From assembly GCF_000164675.2 (NCBI RefSeq), contig NC_015678.1:186001-250000 (forward strand): a stretch of DNA of 64,000 bases. The letters run 5' to 3'. The position numbers and the translations under genes are program-made. This stretch comes from Streptococcus parasanguinis ATCC 15912. GTDB lineage: Bacteria > Bacillota > Bacilli > Lactobacillales > Streptococcaceae. Shown here one piece after another: positions 1 through 8,165 of the stretch (positions within the stretch are counted from its first letter, which is position 1; every line of letters begins with the position of its first letter). The notes below the pieces were generated by a model, which was not told the origin of the DNA, did no database searches, and saw only the letters and a list, made by a program, of their open reading frames with translations.

Positions 1-988
1 TGATAAGGGTCCGTCCCTCGCTGCTCTTTACGCTGTCAAGAGTTTGCTGGATGATGGCATCCAGTTTACCAAACGAATTCGCTTTATCTTTGGGACGGAT
101 GAAGAAACCTTGTGGCGCTGTATGAACCGCTACAATCAAATCGAAGAGCAAGCAGATTTAGGATTTGCACCAGATTCCTCTTTCCCCTTAACCTATGCTG
201 AAAAAGGCTTATTACAAGTGAAATTGCATGGTCCAGGTTGGGATGATCTTCCCTTACAGGCTGGACAGGCCCTCAATGTTGTTCCAGACAAGGCGACCTA
301 TGCTGGTCATCGTTTGGAGGAGTTGCTTCCTGTTTTGGATCAAAGTGGGGTTCAGTATAGCCAAACAGCAGATTCTGTAACGGTTTTGGGTGTTTCGAAA
401 CACTCTAAAGATGCAGCCGAAGGAGTGAATGCTATTGTCGGTTTAGCGGAAAGTTTATCCCTCATCCAACCCCATCCAGCCTTGCTCTTTATAGCAGATG
501 CTGTTGGTGAGGATGCAACGGGAGAAGCTTTATTTGGCAGAATTACAGATGAACCTAGTGGGGATCTTTCTTTTAATCTTGCGACCCTTGTGATCGATCA
601 AGAACAATCGGAAATCGGGATTGATATCCGGATTCCCGTCTTAGCAGACAAGGATGCCTTGGTAGCTCGTTTGCAAGAAATTGCAGCTAGTTATCAGTTG
701 GAATATGAAGAGTTTGATTATTTGGCTCCTTTATATGTTCCTTTGGATAGTTCTTTAGTCAGCTCTTTGATGGCCGTCTATCAGGAAGAAACTGGTGATA
801 AGACGCCAGCTATGTCTTCTGGTGGTGCGACATTTGCGCGGACCATGGAAAATTGTGTTGCCTTTGGGGCTCTTTTCCCAGGTGCAGAACAGACCGAGCA
901 CCAAGCCAATGAACGTGCAAAAATTGAAGATCTCTATGCTGCGATGGAAATCTATCGAGAAGCCATTCAACGCTTAGCTACAACATAA
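1..988 (+). CDS. pepV: Dipeptidase PepV (M20 family), 3' part only
   Basis: Cytoplasmic zinc aminopeptidase/dipeptidase of the M20 family, which splits dipeptides taken up from the medium. The window opens inside the gene: the reading frame is open from base 2 with no start codon, and residues DKGPSLAALYAV carry the usual metal-site region. A late motif with EHQAN near the C-terminus supplies the last metal-binding histidine expected of PepV. About 329 codons are present, against roughly 465 for a full-length PepV, so about 140 N-terminal residues lie outside the window. The stop codon runs straight into a perfect terminator hairpin shared with the convergent argR gene. The family assignment is firm; the exact substrate range is inferred from the family. 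Confidence 0.9.
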   Translation, partial: DKGPSLAALYAVKSLLDDGIQFTKRIRFIFGTDEETLWRCMNRYNQIEEQADLGFAPDSSFPLTYAEKGLLQVKLHGPGWDDLPLQAGQALNVVPDKATYAGHRLEELLPVLDQSGVQYSQTADSVTVLGVSKHSKDAAEGVNAIVGLAESLSLIQPHPALLFIADAVGEDATGEALFGRITDEPSGDLSFNLATLVIDQEQSEIGIDIRIPVLADKDALVARLQEIAASYQLEYEEFDYLAPLYVPLDSSLVSSLMAVYQEETGDKTPAMSSGGATFARTMENCVAFGALFPGAEQTEHQANERAKIEDLYAAMEIYREAIQRLATT

Positions 989-1019
989 AAAGTTTGGAAA
1001 CTTGGTTTCCAAACTTTTT
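987..1019. terminator. Bidirectional terminator between pepV and argR
   Basis: A 15-bp perfect stem (987-1001 with 1005-1019) closes on a 3-nt loop. It has A5 on one side and T5 on the other, so it can end transcription in both directions. It overlaps both flanking stop codons. Confidence 0.9.
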
Positions 1020-1488
1020 ATTTACTAAAGAAGAAGGGTGGGGTGAATTCTTTTAATTTTTCAAAACAATCCAAAGCTCCTTGATTGTCTTCGCAGATGA
1101 CCAAACAGACATCGTCTCCACAGATGGTGGCTACAATTTCTTGGAGTTCTAATGCATCTAAGATCGCTCCAAAAGATTGAGCGAGGCCTGGAAGAGTTTT
1201 TACAACGACCTGGTTTTGAACGGGCCGCAACATGACTAAGGCATCTTCCATATACATCCGCAGGCGCTTTTCCCAACGGGAAGGAGCGATGGTATTCATG
1301 GCATAGTAGGAACTATCCCCCTCGTTAATTTTTACTAGATTCAAGGATTTGACATCCCGTGAAAGGGTGGACTGGGTAACGAGAACGCCATTGGCTTCTA
1401 AGGCTTCTTGAAGTTCTTGTTGAGTATGAATCCTACGCTCAGAAATGATAGAGCGGATCAAGCGGTGGCGACTTTCAATTTTATTCAT
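1018..1488 (-). CDS. argR: ArgR/AhrC-family arginine repressor
   Basis: Arginine-responsive transcription factor of 156 residues, the normal length for the family. The N-terminal half (residues 1-70) holds the winged helix-turn-helix with the SQSTLSRD-like signature, here [12 protein letters not shown]. The C-terminal half is the arginine-binding oligomerisation domain with the GDD element (CGDDVCLVI). In this family a hexamer binds ARG boxes and controls arginine biosynthesis or the arginine deiminase genes. It starts 11 nt after the queA stop with an AAAGGA ribosome site inside the end of queA, so the two are probably co-transcribed. Streptococci usually carry several argR paralogues; which one this is cannot be told here. 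Confidence 0.88.
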   Translation of the reverse strand: MNKIESRHRLIRSIISERRIHTQQELQEALEANGVLVTQSTLSRDVKSLNLVKINEGDSSYYAMNTIAPSRWEKRLRMYMEDALVMLRPVQNQVVVKTLPGLAQSFGAILDALELQEIVATICGDDVCLVICEDNQGALDCFEKLKEFTPPFFFSK

Positions 1489-1499
1489 GAGAGATTCCT

Positions 1500-2528
1500 T
1501 TACTTGATGAACATAGCATCCCCAAAACTGAAGAAGCGGTAGCGTTCTTGAATAGCATGGTGGTATGCTTCGAGGGTTAATTCACGGCCGGCAAAGGCAG
1601 AAACCAACATGACCAGAGTTGATTTTGGAAGGTGGAAGTTGGTTGAAAAGGCATCGACGACTTTCCATTCATAACCTGGTTTGATAAAAATATTGGTCCA
1701 GCCTGAATCAGCTTGGATGTCTCCATCAAATTTGTTGCCAATCGTTTCAAGGGTCCGAATAGAAGTCGTTCCGACGGCCACGATGCGTTTTCCTGCAGCT
1801 TTTACCTGGCGAAGGGTCGCAGCAGCTTCTTCAGAAAGTTGGTAAAATTCAGAGTGCATCTCATGGTCTTCAAGATTGTCCACGGATACTGGACGGAAGG
1901 TTCCTAGGCCCACATGAAGGGTCAAATAGACCAGGTGAACCCCTTTTGCTTCAATTTTTTGGAGCAATTCTTGGGTGAAATGAAGACCTGCCGTCGGAGC
2001 TGCAGCAGAACCATTTTCTTTGGCGTAAACGGTTTGGTAGCGTTCGCGATCAGCAAGCTTTTCGTGAATATAAGGAGGAAGTGGCATTTCGCCAAGGCTT
2101 TCTAGAACTTCTAAGAAGATCCCTTGATAGTGGAAGCGGACGATGCGGCCTCCATGCTCCAATTCTTCCTCGACAGTTGCGGTCAAACGACCATCTCCAA
2201 AGCTGACTGTGGCCCCTACCTTTAAGCGTTTTGCAGGTTTTGCCAAGACTTCCCAACAGTCATCTTGGGTATTTTTAAGGAGAAGGAATTCGACGTGACC
2301 ACCTGTTTCTGGTTTGACTCCATGAAGACGGGCAGGTAGAACGCGCGTATTGTTCATGACAAGAGCATCTCCTGGTTCCAATTCATCCAAAATTGCATCA
2401 AAATGACGGTCTTGGAATTTCCCTGTTTTTCGATCGAGAATCAAGAGTTTAGAGGCATCGCGTTTTTCAAGAGGGGTTTGGGCAATCAGTTCTTCAGGTA
2501 AATCAAAGTCAAAGTCGTTTGTGTTCAT
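1500..2528 (-). CDS. queA: S-adenosylmethionine:tRNA ribosyltransferase-isomerase QueA
   Basis: Transfers and isomerises the ribosyl group of S-adenosylmethionine onto 7-aminomethyl-7-deazaguanine in tRNA, making epoxyqueuosine at the wobble position. The protein of 342 residues shows the family landmarks: start [36 protein letters not shown] and VGLGTFRPV. The frame is open 16 codons further upstream, but the ATG at 2526-2528 has an AAAGGAG site 5 nt before it and matches the family N-terminus, so it is preferred. The ribosome site overlaps the stop codon of the small upstream ORF, which suggests coupling. argR follows after 11 nt. Confidence 0.95.
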   Translation of the reverse strand: MNTNDFDFDLPEELIAQTPLEKRDASKLLILDRKTGKFQDRHFDAILDELEPGDALVMNNTRVLPARLHGVKPETGGHVEFLLLKNTQDDCWEVLAKPAKRLKVGATVSFGDGRLTATVEEELEHGGRIVRFHYQGIFLEVLESLGEMPLPPYIHEKLADRERYQTVYAKENGSAAAPTAGLHFTQELLQKIEAKGVHLVYLTLHVGLGTFRPVSVDNLEDHEMHSEFYQLSEEAAATLRQVKAAGKRIVAVGTTSIRTLETIGNKFDGDIQADSGWTNIFIKPGYEWKVVDAFSTNFHLPKSTLVMLVSAFAGRELTLEAYHHAIQERYRFFSFGDAMFIK

Positions 2529-2538
2529 TTGTGCTCCT

Positions 2539-2709
2539 TTAAAGTAAATTTGAGAGTAGATAGATGGTTGTTCCAATAGCTAAAAGCATCAGGCAAGTTC
2601 CTATCAAAAATATTATAGCCCTTAGGACTTTTCTTCGGTGAATCAAAAAAGATAAGAGAAAAACAAGAAGTCCTATCAAAAAAATGATAAATAATATAGT
2701 TACAATCAT
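2539..2709 (-). CDS. Small two-helix membrane protein of unknown function
   Basis: A 56-residue protein not recognised as a named family. Two hydrophobic segments (about residues 2-22 and 29-52) flank a basic loop HRRKVLRA, as in a small two-span membrane protein. The chosen start is the ATG at 2707-2709. The open frame extends 15 codons upstream, but an extended -10 element (TGATATAAT) lies only 7 nt before this ATG, so the transcript would begin at or beside the start codon, possibly leaderless. The stop codon lies inside the queA ribosome site, which supports a real gene translated ahead of queA. Hydrophobic pattern, promoter and coupling make it likely but not certain. Confidence 0.55.
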   Translation of the reverse strand: MIVTILFIIFLIGLLVFLLSFLIHRRKVLRAIIFLIGTCLMLLAIGTTIYLLSNLL

Positions 2710-2758
2710 ACCTTTCATTATATCACGAATCGAATTGAAAATGAAAAAATACAAAAAA

Positions 2759-2802
2759 AGATAGCGGTTTCACTTGACAAAAATTGGTCTATACCATATA
2801 AT
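2759..2802 (+). promoter_or_regulatory. nagB promoter with cre site and NagR-like operator
   Basis: Consensus promoter TTGACA (2774-2779), 17-bp spacer, TATAAT (2797-2802). The spacer holds the inverted repeat TGGTCTATACCA (2785-2796), which resembles the GntR-type NagR operator. Directly upstream, on the reverse strand, TGAAACCGCTATCT (2759-2772) matches the CcpA cre consensus at 13 of 14 positions. The layout predicts repression by glucose and by absence of amino sugars. Confidence 0.75.
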
Positions 2803-2832
2803 TAAACCATAGAGATATAGGAGGTCTATCGC

Positions 2833-3540
2833 ATGAAGATTATTGAAGTTCAGGACCAAATTGAGGGTGGAAAAGTTGCCTTTGATCTGTTTAAAGAAAA
2901 ATTACAGGAAGGAGCTCAAACCATAGGTCTTGCGACAGGAAGCAGTCCCCTTGAATTTTACAAACAAATTCGTGAAAGTGATTTGGACTTATCTAATCTA
3001 ATTAGTGTTAACTTAGATGAATATGTAGGATTAACAGGAGATGATCCTCAATCCTACCGTTATTTCATGGAGAAAAATCTCTTTGATGCCAAACCATTTA
3101 AAGAAAGCTACCTCCCAATAGGTGTAGAAGAAACAGCCGAACAAGAAGTTGCACGTTATAATCAGATTTTAGAAGAACATCCTGTAGATCTTCAAATTCT
3201 AGGGGTTGGGCGCAATGGACACATCGGTTTCAATGAGCCAGGGACATCCTTTGATAGCCAAACCCATTTAGTCCAGTTAGATGCTTCTACAATTGAAGCG
3301 AACTCTCGTTTCTTTGATAAAATTGAGGATGTACCAACCAAGGCAATTTCGATGGGAATTGCTAATATCTTAGCAGCAAAATCGATTGTTTTGTTTGCTT
3401 ATGGGGAATCGAAAGCCCAAGCGATTAAAGGAACAGTAGAGGGTGAAAAGACAGAAGAAGTGCCTGCAAGTGCCCTTCAGGGACATCCAGATGTGACCAT
3501 CATTGCGGATAAGGAAGCTTTGAGCTTGTTAAGTCGATAA
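2833..3540 (+). CDS. nagB: Glucosamine-6-phosphate deaminase NagB
   Basis: Converts glucosamine-6-phosphate to fructose-6-phosphate and ammonia, sending amino sugars into glycolysis. At 235 residues it has the usual short Gram-positive length. Visible signatures are [10 protein letters not shown], the catalytic loop NLDEYVGL and the conserved [15 protein letters not shown] strong AGGAGG ribosome site precedes the ATG. The gene is monocistronic: its own promoter lies upstream with cre and NagR-like sites and a terminator lies directly behind. It opposes wall precursor synthesis through glmM, which is also in this window. Confidence 0.95.
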   Translation: MKIIEVQDQIEGGKVAFDLFKEKLQEGAQTIGLATGSSPLEFYKQIRESDLDLSNLISVNLDEYVGLTGDDPQSYRYFMEKNLFDAKPFKESYLPIGVEETAEQEVARYNQILEEHPVDLQILGVGRNGHIGFNEPGTSFDSQTHLVQLDASTIEANSRFFDKIEDVPTKAISMGIANILAAKSIVLFAYGESKAQAIKGTVEGEKTEEVPASALQGHPDVTIIADKEALSLLSR

Positions 3541-3548
3541 AAAACAGG

Positions 3549-3586
3549 ACCTATCGCCGATTTATTCGTGCTAGATAGGTTTTTTT
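3549..3586 (+). terminator. nagB terminator
   Basis: ACCTATC (3549-3555) pairs with GATAGGT (3574-3580), followed by T7. The T-run also lies where the -35 element of the next promoter would be. Confidence 0.8.
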
Positions 3587-3614
3587 CTGCTTCAAAGTAT
3601 GGTACAATACAAGT

Positions 3615-3728
3615 AATTATCTGCTGGGATTAGCTCTTTTCATCTACTGGGAGACAAGAGAAAAGGGCATGAGGGCTAGAAGCTTGTTTTAGCCTCCAGC
3701 TGAATAGTCTGTTATAAAGGAATAGTTT
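3615..3728 (+). ncRNA. Folded 5' leader of the PBP3-type gene (three-way junction)
   Basis: An extended -10 (TGGTACAAT, ending at 3608) predicts a leader of about 114 nt. It folds by eye into a three-way junction. P1 pairs 3623-3628 with 3695-3700 (6 bp). P2 pairs 3633-3641 with 3660-3668 (9 bp, one G-U). P3 pairs 3674-3678 with 3690-3694 (5 bp) and stacks directly on P1. The ribosome site AAAGGA (3716-3721) lies outside the fold. No known riboswitch core was recognised, so a regulatory role is inference. Confidence 0.45.
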
Positions 3729-5078
3729 ATGATAAAAAAATATTTGATCCATATTTGCCTCCTTCTGAGTCTCTTATGCCAGCCAATTCTAGCTAGTGCG
3801 GATGAATTGGTGGATATGGCGCAAAAGATGTACCCAAATGACAATGTCCAAGCCATTAACCGTCCACATTCCTCACTCATTATTGACGGCAATACGGGAA
3901 ATGTTCTTTGGAAAGACAATATCGATGAAGTCAGAGATCCTGCCAGCATGAGTAAGCTCATGACGCTCTATCTCTTGTTTGAAGATATGGCAAATGGCAA
4001 GATCAGTAAGGATACAGTGATCAAGGCGACCGCTTCAGACCAAGCGATCGGAAAGATCTATGAAATCTCCAACAATAATATTGTTGCTGGGGTAGACTAC
4101 ACAATTCCTGAGTTGATTACCATGACAGTGGTTCCATCCTCAAATGTATCGACCCTCATGTTGGCCAATCTCATGTCCAACAATGATCCAGATGCCTTTA
4201 TCGAGCGTATGAATGCCAAGGCTAAGGAATTAGGGATGACCAATACGGTCTGGAATAACCCAAGCGGGGCGGCCATCTCCACCTTGCAAGGCTACTATCA
4301 GGTAAACAATTATCCAAATGATGCGGCTAACCAGACAACTGCGCGTGATTTGGGAATTTTGGTCTATCATTTTATCAATCAATACCCAGATATTTTAAAC
4401 TATACCAATCAAGCACAAGTCACGGTCAAAAAGGGGACTCCGTATGAGGAAACCTTTGATACCTACAATTATTCATTGCCAGGAGCCAAGTATGCTTTGA
4501 AAGGTGTGGATGGTTTAAAAACTGGATCAAGTCCTCGTGGAGCTTTCAATTATATCGCGACCATCAAACGGGGAAATCAGCGCTTAATTGCTGTCATTAT
4601 GGGCGTAGGAGATTGGGCAGACCAAGATGGGGAATATTACCGTCACCCGTTTGGGAATGCTTTGATCGAAAAAGCTTATAAAGATTTTGGCTATAAAAAA
4701 TTGTTAGATGCAGGTGTCCAGAAGATTGACGGCAAGACCTATACACTCGAAAAACCCTTCTATGCAACGGTCAAAAAAGGTGCTAAAGAACCGACCCTTG
4801 CGGTAAAAGATGGCTATCTGACAGTAGATAATGATCTCTACACTTTGTCTGAAGGTATCCGAGATGATATGAAGGTGGAAGAAGGGGCTAAGCCAGAGCT
4901 TGTCAAAGAAAAAGCTGATGGAAAAAAGACAACGGCTAAGCAAAGTAAATGGCTTTCGCTGGATCACTTCCTAATTTTGATTCCGATTCTCATTCTTGTC
5001 ATCATTCTCTCGATTGAAAAACAAAGTCGTGAGAGACGCAAAAAAAGGCTCAAAAGCGCTATAATAAAAAATAAATAG
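3729..5078 (+). CDS. dacA: D-alanyl-D-alanine carboxypeptidase (PBP3/DacA type)
   Basis: Low-molecular-mass penicillin-binding protein (S11 family) that trims the terminal D-alanine from peptidoglycan pentapeptides at the outer face of the membrane. An N-terminal signal peptide ends near ASA (residues 22-24). The three active-site motifs are present: SMSK with the nucleophile Ser73, SSN in VVPSSNVST, and KTG in LKTGSSP. A C-terminal hydrophobic segment (about residues 418-433) followed by a basic tail anchors it in the membrane. At 449 residues it is somewhat longer than the pneumococcal protein. It has its own promoter and a structured leader, and is followed by a weak terminator. Confidence 0.92.
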   Translation: MIKKYLIHICLLLSLLCQPILASADELVDMAQKMYPNDNVQAINRPHSSLIIDGNTGNVLWKDNIDEVRDPASMSKLMTLYLLFEDMANGKISKDTVIKATASDQAIGKIYEISNNNIVAGVDYTIPELITMTVVPSSNVSTLMLANLMSNNDPDAFIERMNAKAKELGMTNTVWNNPSGAAISTLQGYYQVNNYPNDAANQTTARDLGILVYHFINQYPDILNYTNQAQVTVKKGTPYEETFDTYNYSLPGAKYALKGVDGLKTGSSPRGAFNYIATIKRGNQRLIAVIMGVGDWADQDGEYYRHPFGNALIEKAYKDFGYKKLLDAGVQKIDGKTYTLEKPFYATVKKGAKEPTLAVKDGYLTVDNDLYTLSEGIRDDMKVEEGAKPELVKEKADGKKTTAKQSKWLSLDHFLILIPILILVIILSIEKQSRERRKKRLKSAIIKNK

Positions 5079-5080
5079 AA

Positions 5081-5107
5081 ACTCAACTGGTGATCAGTTG
5101 GGTTTTG
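5081..5107 (+). terminator. Terminator after the PBP3-type gene
   Basis: ACTCAACTG (5081-5089) pairs with CAGTTGGGT (5095-5103), followed by only T4, so it may leak into the MFS gene downstream. Confidence 0.6.
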
Positions 5108-5145
5108 TCGTTGTTTCGTTCATACTTATTTAGAAAAGGATTCAT

Positions 5146-6318
5146 ATGAAAAAATTCCGAAATTCTTATGCAGCTTATATGTTGCTCTATAGTTTTTATT
5201 TTATGTCCACATCTCTCTTTACGACCCTCATTTCCGTCTATTTGATGGGAAAGCACTATAGTGCAACCCAAGTGTCGACCTTGGTATCGGTTGCCTTTTT
5301 CTTATCTATGGTAGCCCAACCTTTCTTTGGGTATATCAATGAGCGATTTGGAATCGTAAAAATGACGACCCTCAGTCTGAGTGTGATCATTGGTGGTGTC
5401 CTAGGTTTTCTTTGGGCACCTAATCTCTTTTGGCTGACCGTTTTTTATGGGATTGTTCTAGTCTGTTTGAATGGGACAGCTCCCATGATGGAAGTATTTG
5501 CAACGCAAAGTCCATACGCTTTTGGGAAGATTCGCGTTTGGGGAACCATTGGCTACTCGGTCGGTGTTCAAATAGCCGGCTGGGTCTATCATCAATTTAG
5601 CCCCCAAGCTGTCTATTATACGGTTTTGATCACCATTGTACTCAGCATTTTCTGTCTAAGTGCTGTTCGGATGAAGACAAGAGAGAAAAAAGAAGAAAAG
5701 GTTAAAGAGCCGGTTTCTATTCGTCCTCTTCTTCACAATGTGCCTTACCTCTTCTTTATCATTTTGATTGGCTTGGCTTCAGGTGTTGGAAATATTGGTC
5801 ATACCTATATTCCTGAGTTGCTCATGGATAGTGGTCTACCAGTTCATATTGCCTCAACAGTTGTGGCTATCTCAGTCGTAGTGGAAGCCCCCTTGATCTT
5901 TTTCTCTGATCGATTCATGGACCACTGGCCTTTACGGGTTTTGATCGCTCTTCCAATTGGGATTATTTTCGCTCAATATGCCGTCTACGCTCTTCCAAGT
6001 CCTGTCTTCTTAAAAGTGATAATGACTCTCTTAGCTAAGCACACGACAGGGATGGTTTTGATTATGGTCTCCTTACGGTTTATCGCCCAACAGGTAAATG
6101 GCAAAGACTTGGTTCTTGCCATGGCCATTGTCCAAGGAGCTCGTTATTTAGGAACCATTCTTTTACAACCCCTCGCAGCCCTCTGTATTGAAAGAGGTGG
6201 TTACCAAGTCATGAGTTTCTTTTTAGCAGGGGTTGTAGGGATCGTCTTTTTACTGAGTTTTGCCTTAAAAATGCCCCAAGGGAAGGCTCACGGCCTTTTT
6301 GGTGGTAAAGTAGACTAA
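5146..6318 (+). CDS. MFS transporter (LacY-like/MFS_1-like branch)
   Basis: A 390-residue protein with about twelve hydrophobic segments. The loop after helix 2 carries GYINERFG, in the position of the MFS motif A, and the central loop (about residues 175-195) is rich in Lys and Glu, as in two-bundle MFS carriers. The overall pattern recalls the branch that contains nucleoside-proton symporters and phenylpropionate-type carriers, but the substrate cannot be read from the sequence. It starts 67 nt after the PBP3-type gene with an AAAGGA ribosome site, and ends at a strong double hairpin. Nothing nearby points to a pathway. Confidence 0.75.
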   Translation: MKKFRNSYAAYMLLYSFYFMSTSLFTTLISVYLMGKHYSATQVSTLVSVAFFLSMVAQPFFGYINERFGIVKMTTLSLSVIIGGVLGFLWAPNLFWLTVFYGIVLVCLNGTAPMMEVFATQSPYAFGKIRVWGTIGYSVGVQIAGWVYHQFSPQAVYYTVLITIVLSIFCLSAVRMKTREKKEEKVKEPVSIRPLLHNVPYLFFIILIGLASGVGNIGHTYIPELLMDSGLPVHIASTVVAISVVVEAPLIFFSDRFMDHWPLRVLIALPIGIIFAQYAVYALPSPVFLKVIMTLLAKHTTGMVLIMVSLRFIAQQVNGKDLVLAMAIVQGARYLGTILLQPLAALCIERGGYQVMSFFLAGVVGIVFLLSFALKMPQGKAHGLFGGKVD

Positions 6319-6352
6319 TGAAATTGTTACAATTGTATGACTCATAATCGAG

Positions 6353-6400
6353 AAGTTGGATAGAAACACTGATTTCACAGTGTTTTGTCCAACTTTTTTT
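6353..6400 (+). terminator. Strong terminator after the MFS gene
   Basis: Two stacked stems: AAGTTGGA (6353-6360) with TCCAACTT (6388-6395), and AAACACTG (6364-6371) with CAGTGTTT (6378-6385). A T-run to 6400 follows. Confidence 0.9.
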
Positions 6401-6426
6401 GCTATTATTAAGAACTAGTGATTAAT

Positions 6427-6455
6427 TTGACGATCAAAGTATCCGATGGTAGAAT
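6427..6455 (+). promoter_or_regulatory. Promoter of the lipoprotein gene
   Basis: TTGACG (6427-6432), 17-bp spacer, TAGAAT (6450-6455). Confidence 0.7.
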
Positions 6456-6486
6456 GAGGTAAAATAAATATAAAGGAGACCATTTT

Positions 6487-7068
6487 ATGAAAAAAATGAT
6501 CTTATCGACAGCTGCTCTTTTGACGATTGTTTCACTTGCTGCTTGTTCAAACAAACAAGACACAAAGAAGGAAACTTCAAATAGTCAATCAACGACTAAA
6601 GTGACGAGCAAATCTGCCAACACTTCAAAAAGTAAGGATACTTCAACAGATTCAGAAGATACATCCACTTCTAGTCTCTTAACAGATGCTGAAATCAGCA
6701 AGGCTAAAACAGTTGGAGACTTCAAAAAGTTATTTGCAAAACTAATGGATCAAACAGTTTCTCTTACTGAAGAAGCAGGTGCTTCTGTGACAGGCTCAGC
6801 CAAAGTGGGCTATGATGCGACTGTCAGTAGCTTGAAGCAACAAATGGAAACTCAAAAAGAAATCTTTAATGAAAGCTTGGAAAGCATTGGTTCAGATAGC
6901 ACAGTCGTTCCTAAAGAAGACCGTGAAGCTCTGATCGAAAGCTTGAAAGATGCTCGAGAAGAGTTGGAAAGTGCTCGTAAAGAAATGAAAGATTTGCAGA
7001 AAGAATTGAGTAAATCACCTGTTGCAGATGATGACAGTGATGATTCGGATTCAGATTCTGAAGAATAA
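6487..7068 (+). CDS. Putative surface lipoprotein with charged coiled-coil tail
   Basis: A 193-residue lipoprotein precursor. The signal peptide ends in the lipobox LAAC, giving Cys20 as the lipidated N-terminus of the mature protein. Residues 21-65 are Ser/Thr/Lys-rich and probably disordered. Residues 85-180 are predicted helical with heptad-like Leu/Glu/Lys spacing, and the C-terminus is a run of Asp and Ser. The family was not recognised. It is transcribed alone from its own promoter with an AAAGGAG site and closed by a terminator. A structural or wall-spacing role is possible but not shown. Confidence 0.75.
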   Translation: MKKMILSTAALLTIVSLAACSNKQDTKKETSNSQSTTKVTSKSANTSKSKDTSTDSEDTSTSSLLTDAEISKAKTVGDFKKLFAKLMDQTVSLTEEAGASVTGSAKVGYDATVSSLKQQMETQKEIFNESLESIGSDSTVVPKEDREALIESLKDAREELESARKEMKDLQKELSKSPVADDDSDDSDSDSEE

Positions 7069-7075
7069 GATGGAG

Positions 7076-7102
7076 AAAGGGTTGGAAATTTCCAGCCTTT
7101 TT
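7076..7102 (+). terminator. Terminator after the lipoprotein gene
   Basis: AAAGG (7076-7080) and TTGG pair with the mirrored bases up to CCTTT, with one bulged G, followed by T5. Confidence 0.7.
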
Positions 7103-7112
7103 CTTATTTTTT

Positions 7113-7120
7113 TTCGAATG
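7113..7120 (+). promoter_or_regulatory. Degenerate competence (ComX/cin) box before coiA
   Basis: TTCGAATG matches the cin-box TACGAATA at 6 of 8 positions and follows an eight-T run, as in late competence promoters. It lies 23 nt before the coiA start. The link to ComX rests on the known competence control of coiA. Confidence 0.5.
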
Positions 7121-7142
7121 ATATAGATGAGGAGGTGGGGCT

Positions 7143-8093
7143 ATGTTTATTGCCATGGATAACAATCAACAGAGGTGGAACTGTATCAAGGAGGTCCCAC
7201 CTACAACAGCTGGTCCTTTCTATTGCTTGGCTTGTCACAGTCAAGTGCGTCTAAAAAATGGCTCGGTTCTACGGGCTCATTTTGCTCATGTAGAATTACA
7301 GCATTGTCCCTATCATCACGAAGCTGAGAGTTTTGAACATCTGGAATTGAAAGCCAGTCTTTATGATTGGGCCTCTAAGGAGTCTAAAACAGAGGTAGAA
7401 AGTTATTTAGCAGACTTTCAACAAATTGCCGATCTTTTGGTAGTAGACAAGAACTTAGCTTTGGAAGTGCAGTGTAGCTCCTTATCTTTAGAACGCTTGA
7501 AGGAGAGAAGCGATGCTTATCGATCCCACGGTTACCAGGTCTATTGGTTACTTGGTAAAAAGTTGTGGCTCAAGGAAAGACTAACAAAACTGCAGGCTGG
7601 CTTTCTTTATTTTAGTCAGAATCGAGGTTTTCATCTTTGGGAATTGGATCTGGCAAAGAAAGAGCTACGTTTACAATACCTCATTCATGAGGATTTACGA
7701 GGGCGATTGCATTATCAAACAGAAATTTTCCCTTTTGGTCAAAGGTCTTTACTGGAAGTCTTACGGACCCCTTATCTTTCGCAATCCATGCAACAAATGG
7801 CAGTCGAGCTCGATCGGACATTTTTAACGTATATACAGCAGCAACTCTTTTATCGTCACCCAAAGTGGATGAGGTTTCAGGAAGAACTCTATTTGCAGGG
7901 ACACCATCTACTGGAACTAGGCTTGGATTTCTTTTATCCTCTTTGTCGTCCGATCCTTTCACAGAACTTACTCCAAATTGAAGAGGATGTAGAAGGTTAC
8001 TACCAGCAATTTATGGCCTATTATCAGTCGCAAGGGATCCAACCTGTTCAGATCCTCTATCCTCCACGTTTTTATGCTCAACAGAAAAGCTAA
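7143..8093 (+). CDS. coiA: Competence protein CoiA
   Basis: Late competence protein needed for recombination of imported single-stranded DNA; it acts with RecA and DprA in the cytoplasm. At 316 residues it has the usual length. The N-terminus carries a CxxC motif (CLACHSQV) and the HFAH element. The central part (about residues 88-115) has the nuclease-like ADLLV...LEVQCS pattern typical of the family. A strong GAGGAGG site precedes the first ATG. A degenerate cin-box lies upstream. pepF follows after 72 nt, the order also known from pneumococcus. Confidence 0.92.
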   Translation: MFIAMDNNQQRWNCIKEVPPTTAGPFYCLACHSQVRLKNGSVLRAHFAHVELQHCPYHHEAESFEHLELKASLYDWASKESKTEVESYLADFQQIADLLVVDKNLALEVQCSSLSLERLKERSDAYRSHGYQVYWLLGKKLWLKERLTKLQAGFLYFSQNRGFHLWELDLAKKELRLQYLIHEDLRGRLHYQTEIFPFGQRSLLEVLRTPYLSQSMQQMAVELDRTFLTYIQQQLFYRHPKWMRFQEELYLQGHHLLELGLDFFYPLCRPILSQNLLQIEEDVEGYYQQFMAYYQSQGIQPVQILYPPRFYAQQKS

Positions 8094-8107
8094 CTTTCTA
8101 AGATAGA

Positions 8108-8158
8108 AATCCTCCCGAAATGTTCATTTTTATGCTAAAATAGTACCATTGGAGGATT
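8108..8158 (+). promoter_or_regulatory. Internal pepF promoter bracketed by an anti-SD inverted repeat
   Basis: AATCCTCC (8108-8115) is an exact complement of GGAGGATT (8151-8158), which contains the pepF ribosome site. The extended -10 TGCTAAAAT (8133-8141) lies between the arms. Transcripts from this promoter would lack the masking arm; read-through from coiA would carry it. Confidence 0.5.
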
Positions 8159-8165
8159 AATCGAA

